NCBI GenBank assembly: GCA_958295665.1
Contig: OY282560.1
Location: 192,636,061-192,700,060 of the forward strand
Origin: Tipula vernalis
Taxonomy: Eukaryota > Arthropoda > Insecta > Diptera > Tipulidae
Length of the DNA stretch: 64,000 bases
Direction of reading: 5' to 3'
A model generated the notes under the pieces. The model had not been told where the DNA came from. It saw only the letters and a program-made list of their open reading frames with translations, and ran no database searches. Positions 55,941 through 64,000 of this stretch are shown here, piece by piece (the first letter of the stretch is position 1; each line of letters starts with the position of its first letter). Made by a program: the position numbers and the translations under genes.

Positions 55941-57615
55941 GGACAACTGGGAAACTTTGTTTAACCTAGTCGTCGGAAAATCAAAATCCACAAAATTTGG
56001 AATAAAATTAGCTGCTAGAGTGGTATATCTAAAATTGAGTCGTTTTTATGTGATTTGTCAATAGCTATCGAAGGAAAAAATTTTGTTCAAGTTTCCCGTG
56101 GGAAATCTCAGAAAATTCGATTTTCCGAAAATCATTAGAAAATTTTTATAAAATCAGCCTCTAGAATGTTATGTCTGAAGATAAATTGCGTTGATGTGGC
56201 TTGTCAGTAGCTATCGCCGGAAAAAAATTTAGTTCAAATTTCCCATGAGAAATCTTGGAAAATTCGAAAAGTTTCCAGCCGAAAGTAAGAAATTGATGAA
56301 TAAAATCAGCCTCTAGAGTGTTATGTCTGGAGATAAGTTGCATTGATGTGACTTGTCAATAGCTATCGCAGGAAAAAAATTCAATTCAGGTTTCCGGGTC
56401 AGATTTCAGGTATAGAGTGTTATGTCCAGAGATGGATTGCATTGATGTCATTTGACAATAGCTATCGCAGGACAAAAATTCAGTTCAAGTTTCCCGTGGG
56501 AAATCTCGGAAAATTCGATTTTCCAAAAATCATTAGAAAATTTGTATAAAATCAGCCTCTAGAGTGATATGTCTGGAGATGGATTGCATTGATGTGATTT
56601 GTCAATAGCGATAGCTATGATGTTGACGACATCAATGCAATCCATCTCCAGACATACCACTCTAGAGGCTGATTTTATTCATCCATTTTTTACTTTCGGC
56701 TGAAAATTTTTTGTATTTTCCGAGATTTCCCACGGGAAAATGGAACTGATTTTTTTGCTGCGGTAGCTAATGACGAGTCACATTAATGCAATCCATCTCC
56801 ATACATAACACACTAGTGGCTGATTTTATACAAATTTTCTAATAATTTTTGGAAAACCCAATTATCCGAGATTTCCCACGGGAAACTTAAACTGAATATT
56901 TTTCTTGCGTCAGCTATTGACAAATCTCATCAATGCAATCCATCTCCATACATAGCACTATAGAGGCTGATTTTATTCATCCATTTCTTACTTTCGTCTG
57001 GAAACTTGTTGAATTTTCCGAGATTTCAAGCTTGAAATATGAACTGAACCTTTTTCTGGCGATAGCTACTGACAAACCACATTATTGCAATCTATCTCCA
57101 GACATAACACTCTGGAGGCTGATTTTATACAAATTTTCTAATGATTTTTAGAAAATCGAATTTTCCGAGATTTCCCACGGGAAACTTTAACTGAATTTTT
57201 TTCCTGCGATAGCCATAATCAAATCACATCAATGCAATCAATTTCCAGATATAACACTTCAGAGGCTGATTTTATACAAATTTTCTAATGATTTTTGGAA
57301 AATCGAATTTTCCGAGATTTCCCACGGGAAACTTGAACTGAATTTTTTCCTGCGACAACTATTAACAAATCACATAAACACGATTCAACTTCGGATGTAC
57401 ACTCTAGAGGCGGGTTTTATTCCTTCTGATTTACCGATATTTTCCACGACTAGGTTAAACAAAGTTTTCCACTTAAGACTATTTACAAAAGTAGCAATCC
57501 ATGTATCCTATTTACTTTTGGCTGTCAACCACCAAATTGTTTATTTTTGGCTGTAATGTTAATAACATAATCTGCATTATCGACTTTTTACTTTCGTCTA
57601 ACTTTAACAGTATAT
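55941..57615. mobile_element. Foldback-like element, copy 3 (longest array)
   Basis: Forward 145-bp units from about 55975 to 56610, turning point near 56620, reversed units to about 57400, then the family right end (57500-57615, 'ctgcattatcgactttttac', 'ctaactttaacag'). The left terminal 'tttcggct' block is missing, so the left end is truncated. It has more units per arm than copy 2. Confidence 0.8.
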
Positions 57616-57674
57616 TTTCAGTACAATAGTATATTTTCTTTACATTTTTATTTTTAAATTTTCTATATATAATT

Positions 57675-57780
57675 TAATTTAAATTAACATCAATCCAGAA
57701 CTTCATCTAAAATTTTTTTTAAAATCCCATTTCCGAACTTGTCTAATACCATCTTAATCCGTTGATAAATTTCAAAGTTT
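57675..57780 (+). repeat. Fragment of the 125-bp repeat family
   Basis: 'ccagaacttcatctaaaa' and 'aaaatcccatttccgaactt' match the unit seen in copies B and C. A single partial unit. Confidence 0.55.
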
Positions 57781-57786
57781 TAAAAT

Positions 57787-58056
57787 GCGCCGTTTTGGTA
57801 CATGCCGTAGTATTTGTTATGCCGTCATGTACGAAATGCTGTAATGTACCAAATGCTTTATTAAAATATGCCATTTTGAAGTATACCATATTGTACCATA
57901 TGTCATAGTGTACCATATGCCCTTTTGAAATATCTCGTTTTGAGTTATTGAGTAGTGTACCTGATACCGTAGTGAAGCAAATGCCGCAGTGTACCACATG
58001 CTGTTTTGAAATATGCCGTTCTGTCTTATTCCGTCATGGAATATGCCATATCAATC
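57787..58056. repeat. Degenerate minisatellite (tgccgt-agtgtaccata)
   Basis: About 15-35-bp degenerate units built from 'atgccgttttgaaatatgcc' and 'agtgtaccatatg', roughly a dozen repeats. The antisense open frames over it are by-products. Confidence 0.65.
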
Positions 58057-60735
58057 GAAAGCCAAAACCTTTACCGTGATAAACATATGTACACGTATAA
58101 ACAACAAAAATTCTAAGTGTAAATCAAAGGCGTACAACATTCACAAATGACAGAGTCTACTCGAAAAGCACGTGAATTTATTTAATAGTTAAGCATAAGT
58201 AATTACAGCTGGTTGAAACTGCCAGCACCGCTCTTTATTTATCAATTATTCAAAAACTCGTTTGGTCCACCTCTCCTCACGATATATTAAATAGCTTCTC
58301 GTTGTAAGGGTATAAACCTAGAATATAGTTAGCTTTCCTAACAACACAGAATCTCATACAATGTATTATGAATTTACCGCAAATACTTCAAGATATTATT
58401 TTTATATAAAATTAATAAACTTGGAATAAATTACGGATTAAAGAAATTAAAGACCAATCTAAAAGATAATCGTATCACTTAAATTTTTTTTTTTTTTATT
58501 TTTAATCCAAAATTATGATTTTTTTACAATTTAAGATTATAATCCCAAAGTTGTAAATAAATTAACGCAGGCGGATATATTTGTAAATAATAAATAATAT
58601 AGAATTCTCATTATTATGTACATGCGCGTATTTCATCCACCACCATGTGTTTGCGCTAACACTAAAAGGAACAAGTAGAGAAGGAAGATGATAGAAATTG
58701 GATAAAATGAGGTTTTTGAACTATGTATAGAGCGACATGTTTTTCCAGACTTGATTCATTTTGATAGTTAAGCGCTTATTATTTATCGATAGGTATTGCA
58801 TGTACCTGTGTGTGCGCACAACATACCAACAAATTTACGTTTGTTTTCTTTTGTGCAAACTACAAAAAAAAACAAAAATAATAAAAACTGAAAACTTTAA
58901 GAAGACAGAAGGTGAATAAAATGTTTATAGGTTTTAATAGTAATATCGATAATATTATTATTACTATTATTATTGTTCATCATTAAGATTGTAAAATAAT
59001 TGTATGTTAACTGGGGATACAGTCTGTCGGATATAAATTGATTTTGCTTTTCCTTTTTTTTTTTAAATTTTGTTTTAATAACATTTTGTTGTTGTCGTCC
59101 GTCGTTTTCTTGAAGAACAAAACAAAAATCCAGTAGCTATGTATTTTGCATGTACAAGGGCGATTTATTCTTCAGCTTCGTAGTAATAAACATTTTGTAA
59201 TATTGTTGTTGGTTTTTTTTTTTTTTTTTTTAATTTAAGATATAACAGATTAATTGTAAATTTGCATGTTCCACTGTGATAAATTATGCTGAATTACTTA
59301 ATTCTATGATATGACTTACTGCCCGGTACAAAAAAAAGAAAATACGAACATGTTATATGATAAAAAAAAATGTGTGGTTTAAATTAATTAACCGCTATAT
59401 GCTATAGTTTACTATACCATTCTATATACTTAAGGTGCTTGGAAGAAGCGTTTAAAATCTTAATTAAAAATAAAATTCCGTTGCATCGTAAATCTAATTT
59501 TTGTTGTTGTTAACATATCCGTGTCAAGTCGCGTGAACCAAGTAAATTATATTTCGGAAATATTATTTGTAACGTTGTCTTAACACTGGATTTAATTCTT
59601 GTATGCTGATTCATTCACCACTTTATAAAACCAGAATATTGGATCCACAATTTAAATATTTGATTTAAGATTTATCTTTACATAAATGTTTTTTCTTGTT
59701 GTCTTGTTTCCATTTAAATTTTTAATTCTGTTTAAATGAAAAAAATTATACGGCAAAAACAATAACAAATCATAATTATAATAAAAATTTTAATTATGTA
59801 ACAGAAATAAAAAAAAAAAAAAGCGAACACAACAAAACAGAGAGTCTGCGAGCCAGCTTTTTATGAATAGACTTCATTAATTTTTATGAATTAATAATTA
59901 ATTAAAACAAAATTTAACTGTTTTATTTTTTAAATCTCGTCAAATCTTTATATATATACAATAAACCTGAAATATTTCCATTTTTAGTCATTTTATCTAT
60001 AATTTGTCATTTTTATAGTTTTGAAAATGATGAAAGAATACAAATACAATGAATACGCACAGCACATGATGCGTGTGGAGGTTTAGCTATATACGTAGGT
60101 TGTAAAATTTAAAAGAAGATTTCTTAATACCGGTCAATTGAATTTCAACATTAAAAATAACCGGAGATTTCAGTATATCGTAATCTAATTTCAAATCTAT
60201 AATTAGATTTTGTTTTAGATAAAATTTCTTACTGTTTGTTATTTATGGGACAAATTATATTCTCACTCTAAGGTCTTTTGCGTTTGAAATTTGAAGCGTT
60301 ATAAATAAATAACTTTCAAGTTACCGTCAAGCTTCAATAAACATAATCTTTCTATCAGCAGTAGTGAACAATCGTTCTATTCTTTAACATTTGCCCAGAC
60401 TCAGTTCTTGTATACGTCAAAGACAATTTTGGTTGCCAAAGAGATCTGATGCAATAACTCCAGTAGCGGGATTAGCATCACTCAAAGCAGGAATTTGCAA
60501 TTGATCTAGTCATAGTGCAGTCAAAGTGCTCTCCGGCGAGTAAATTACACTACGTTATTTACACAGTTTTTTACATTATGTGTTTATAAAAGGTAAAAAA
60601 AACAAAACTTAATAATTTAACAATACCGTCTCTTATTAAATTTATTTACTATACCGTGGCTGGCACACGAGTCTCGGGCTACTTACTTTATCGTTAACTG
60701 CGTAAAATTATTGGTTTAAATTTTCAGTTATTGAC
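58057..60735. other. AT-rich spacer
   Basis: Long AT-rich stretch with homopolymer tracts and AAC/TTG trinucleotide runs typical of fly intron or intergenic DNA. No gene, element end or RNA gene recognised. Confidence 0.4.
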
Positions 60736-62650
60736 AAGAAAATGAAAAGGGGCTGAAATCTTCGGTCTTTATTAACCAAATGCATAATCAATACCGAAAT
60801 GAACTTCTTAAGTCAATCTTCAGCTTATACTCCAACTCAATTTACAACTCAACCTCTCTTTCAATCGCAATACAATAATAAATATGTCAATATGGTTTCT
60901 ATTATGTTGTCTATTTAGGTTTCTGCGGGTCATGCAGCTGTTAAAGTTTCGTTAAGACAGCATAAACATACTGTTTTAATTGCTAATCGATCAAGATTAT
61001 GTCCGTAATAATATTCAAATTCCATTAGAAAATTCTCTTGGCATGTTTTCTGAGTATTTGTTGTCAGGGCGGTAAGTTTGGCCAAGTTTAGAAAAATATA
61101 GTGTGTAGCGGACACGCGCCGCAGTATTGAAAATACTTACATTAGTGTAGAGTTTTGGTATTAGATATATTATTTTAAATCCTCATTCCCAATCTCGAAT
61201 TGCATAATAATCGGTTATGTAATATCCAAGTTCCATCCTACCATACATCCATAGTTCCATCCTACCCATATTCCAGAATTTTATATAAAAATCACTTTAA
61301 AATCCATTTTCCATTGCACAAGTAAAATTCCATTAATATTCATTTAAATAAGGACAAGTTTTATCCTAACTGCCCAAACTCCAGAATTTCATCTAAAAAT
61401 AATTTTAGAATCCCAATACTAGTCTACAAATCAAATATAATCATAATCGGTTGAGAAATAGGCAAGTTACATCATATTTGGCCGTATTCCAAAACTTAAT
61501 CCAAAAATCATTTCAGAATCCCATTTCCAACACACATGTCAAGTTTTATCAAAATCAATTGAGTAATAGGCAAGTTCCATCATATTTGGCTAAATTCCAG
61601 AACCTTATCCAAAAATCATTTAAAAATCCCATTTCAAACGCACGTGCCCAAATTTATCAAAATTGGTCGAGAAATAGGCAAGGTCCGACATACTTGGCCA
61701 TATTCCAGAATTTCATCAAAAATCATTTTAGAATCCCATTTTCATGGGATGCGGAAGTCAAATTTCACTAAAATCAGTTAAGAAATAGATAAGTTCCATC
61801 CTAATTGGCAATGAATTTAATTTGCTAAAGGTTTAATTTGAAATGTGAAAGGTTCAATTTGAGGTTTGAGATATTAACAGTGACCTTTCTAAAGTCTTAA
61901 ACAATATTTGTGTAAGGTTTGGTACAAATCGGTCAAGTACTGTGGATTTGTTTAAATATCACACACATATGCTGTACATATGTACATACAAACACTCAGT
62001 TTATTGTATGGATAGCTCAACTGCTCACGAAACACTGGTCCAACAAACGAACCCCCAACTCAACCCTCAACCAAACCGCAAACTCTCTTTCAACTCAATC
62101 CTCAAACCAGCATATATATAAAAAATTGGTCAACCGCTCACTATATATTAACCCAACCCAACTCAACTCCAACTCAACTTGAACTCACCCCGCAAACTGA
62201 TCCTTAACTTAACATTCAATTCAACTCCAAACTCAATACCAAACTCAATATTCAAACCAGCATATATAAAAAATTGGTAAATATTTCTATAACTAGGTAT
62301 TTTGTGTCAATTCGTATGGCAGGTACCCGACCCTCTTGACGCAGAGGTTCCAAAAGCTTTTCAAATCTCGGCATTGACCATAGAAACAGATTAGCATAAA
62401 AAATTCGAATTCGAACAATCCCTTCTCGAGATACCATGAGTAGATAGGCATTCAGACAGATGGACACTTTTTTTTTGTTTTTTTAGACTCAGGCAGTTTC
62501 AAAACGTCGAGAAAAGTAGTTTTGGACCAACCAAATTTTTGATCATTTTTGATAGGATTTGAATACTTTGGTCTTTTTAGACCAAAGTAAATCCCATTTC
62601 AAATGCACAAGCCGAATTTCATTATTATTGGTTGAGAAATAGGCAAGTTC
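60736..62650 (+). repeat. 125-bp repeat family, copy C (longest)
   Basis: Starts near 'gaaaaggggctgaaatcttc' (60745). About five tandem units lie between 61200 and 61800, each with 'atttggccatattccagaa', 'aaaatcattttagaatccca' and 'ggttgagaaataggcaagtt'. The 'caactcaacccaactcaa' block follows (62030-62260), then the conserved 3' segment ('ctcgagataccatgag', about 62424) and the terminal palindrome ggtctttttagacc (62570-62583). One more partial unit reaches 62650. Confidence 0.78.
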
Positions 62651-62654
62651 CATC

Positions 62655-64000
62655 GTACTCAATTTGAATTGCTCATACAGATACGAAGTTTCTTTACTAC
62701 TCGGAACGGGCCGATTGAATCCAAGTCCATTGGACGCGAAAAGGGTATCGGTAACCGTATTTAACGATCCTTTGATGTATTTTATCGATGTACAAAAATG
62801 TGCGATACATTCCATTTAATATGCTTGATGAGGTTTCCCATCTGTTTTTGCTGAGAACGCAGTTGTGAATGATTCGTGATCCGTATAGACCGTAAATTCA
62901 AGATCTCCTTGTCAAACGTTGAGTATCTGGTTTCAGTTGGTGTTAAGTTATGGGAAAAGTAAGCGAGCGGTTCACTTTTGTTGTTAACTGTTGGTTCCAG
63001 GACCTAACCGATTGCTAAGTTAGAAGCTTCTGTTGTTAATGATATATCGGCTCCACTTATTGGATGAGCTAGTAAAACAGGGTTGCAAAGCTCTATTTTA
63101 ATTTTCTGGAACGATAAATTACACGCTTCGGGCCACACAAATGGTGTTTTTGGAGGCATGCTAGATAACGACATCAAATAATTATTAATTGGCGATAAAT
63201 ACTCTGCGATAAACGTTTGTGTGGACTTAATTGATGTGGGCGCTGGGAAGTCACGTATTGCTGTTATACGGTGATAACCTGCGAAATAAAATTATCAAGT
63301 TCTCGAGTTGTTCATTAATATTTTTACTGGTAACCAAAATATCATCGATATAAACAAACACGAAATCTAGGCCACCGTATCACTTCATCCATAAACCATT
63401 GGAACGTCTGTGCGGCATTTCGAAGCCCATATGGCATCCTTGTAAACTCGTCTCGTACATTCCAAATAGAGTTGTTTCCGCTGTCTTATGCATGTCTTCT
63501 TCTGCAACTGGTATATGATGAAATGCACGTACCAGATCGTTCTTTGAAAAGATTGTACTACCTTGTAAGAATGAGTTGAAAGAATGAATGTGCGGTAAAG
63601 GATATCGATCAGCTGGAGTTACTACGATTAATATCATATAGTCGCCGCAAGTTTTCCAATCAAGGCTATCTTTGTGAACATGTTGCAGCATATACTCGAA
63701 CTCTGATTTAGCGATTTTGTACGTGACCAGATCTAACCTTCTAGGACGACAGAATTGTAGTGTCCCCTTGGTATGTATTCGATGAACAACGGAATGCTTT
63801 ATAGGTTGATTGTAACATGGCTCTAAGGTGAGATTTGGGAATTCGTCAAGTAAAGTTTTCAATATACCTGAATCGTTATTTATTTTTACAGACGGTAAAT
63901 TACCAAACTTTTCTATTGCTCCGACTGTGTTATTATCGATCAATACACGGTTTTTTAAGTCAACAGTAAGCTCAAATTTTATGAGAAAGTCTGCTCCGAT
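62655..64000 (-). pseudogene. Ty3/gypsy pol fragment (protease end, RT, RNase H)
   Basis: Minus strand, entering from beyond the window. Protease end 'IGADFLIKFELTVDLKN' (64000-63950). RT: 'LLDEFPNLT' (about 63850), 'KHSVVHRIHTKG' (about 63795), 'FCRPRRLDLVTYKIAKSEFE' (about 63765); the segment that normally precedes 'CGDY' is shortened. 'ADRYPLPHIHSF' (about 63605), 'TIFSKNDLVRAFHHIPVAEE' (about 63555), and YIDD intact at about 63360. RNase H: 'LAYFSHNLTPTETRYSTFDK' (about 62965). End wording 'IKYIKGSLNTVTDTL' (about 62780). Stops and shifts are frequent below 63380. The wording fits the CsRn1-like group. It joins the 125-bp repeat at about 62655, so integrase is missing. Confidence 0.8.

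Overview
The window looks like AT-rich, transposon-dense intergenic DNA of an insect, most probably a fly. I base this on the families present (piggyBac, mariner, BEL/Pao with a tRNA-Tyr primer site matching fly tRNA-Tyr, hAT, Helitron, LOA-like and jockey/CR1-like LINEs, a tRNA-derived SINE), on short 60-65 bp introns in one element, and on the AT-rich spacer style. I found no intact host gene, rRNA or genuine tRNA gene. Almost every coding-like stretch is a decayed transposable element (TE) gene with stops, frameshifts or lost catalytic residues.

Layout. 1-1880: foldback-like element copy 1, interrupted by a 733-bp LINE derivative. 2162-4338: DD41D mariner with about 415-bp inverted ends. 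5672-6217: inverted-repeat element. 6430-7190: fragment of a 125-bp repeat family. 7215-10765: LOA-like LINE. 12274-14608: piggyBac. 14865-15114: Tc1-like fragment. 15125-21818 (minus): BEL/Pao element lacking its reverse transcriptase, split inside its zinc knuckle by a 2862-bp insertion of unknown type (17681-20542). 23046-24125 (minus): DD34D mariner. 24278-25284: foldback copy 2. 27250-30716: jockey/CR1-like LINE, itself split by a 0.5-kb repeat.

31036-38100 is Helitron-rich on the minus strand: a first helicase fragment, a promoter-like segment, a 1.26-kb array of alternating GAA/TTC units that matches the heat-shock-element consensus, then a second Helitron with Rep and helicase remnants, a recognisable 3' end and a nested SINE. 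40605-41670: 125-bp family copy B. 41803-44240: hAT with a mariner fragment. 45385-45709: SINE copy 2. 46130-47616: three related hairpins. 47684-49048: second BEL/Pao gag with the same tRNA-Tyr site. 50549-55542: a DNA transposon with a tnp2-like transposase and a spliced second gene resembling DUF4806 proteins, cut by two insertions. 55941-57615: foldback copy 3. 57787-58056: minisatellite. 60736-62650: 125-bp family copy C. 62655-64000: Ty3/gypsy pol running off the window.

How it fits together: this is a nested pile of mostly dead elements in both orientations, not an operon or pathway. The least explained parts are the heat-shock-element array lying next to an hsp-like core promoter, and the 2.86-kb insertion with a serial hairpin/Ser-rich repeat array. 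All family assignments are by eye from motifs; no database search was possible.
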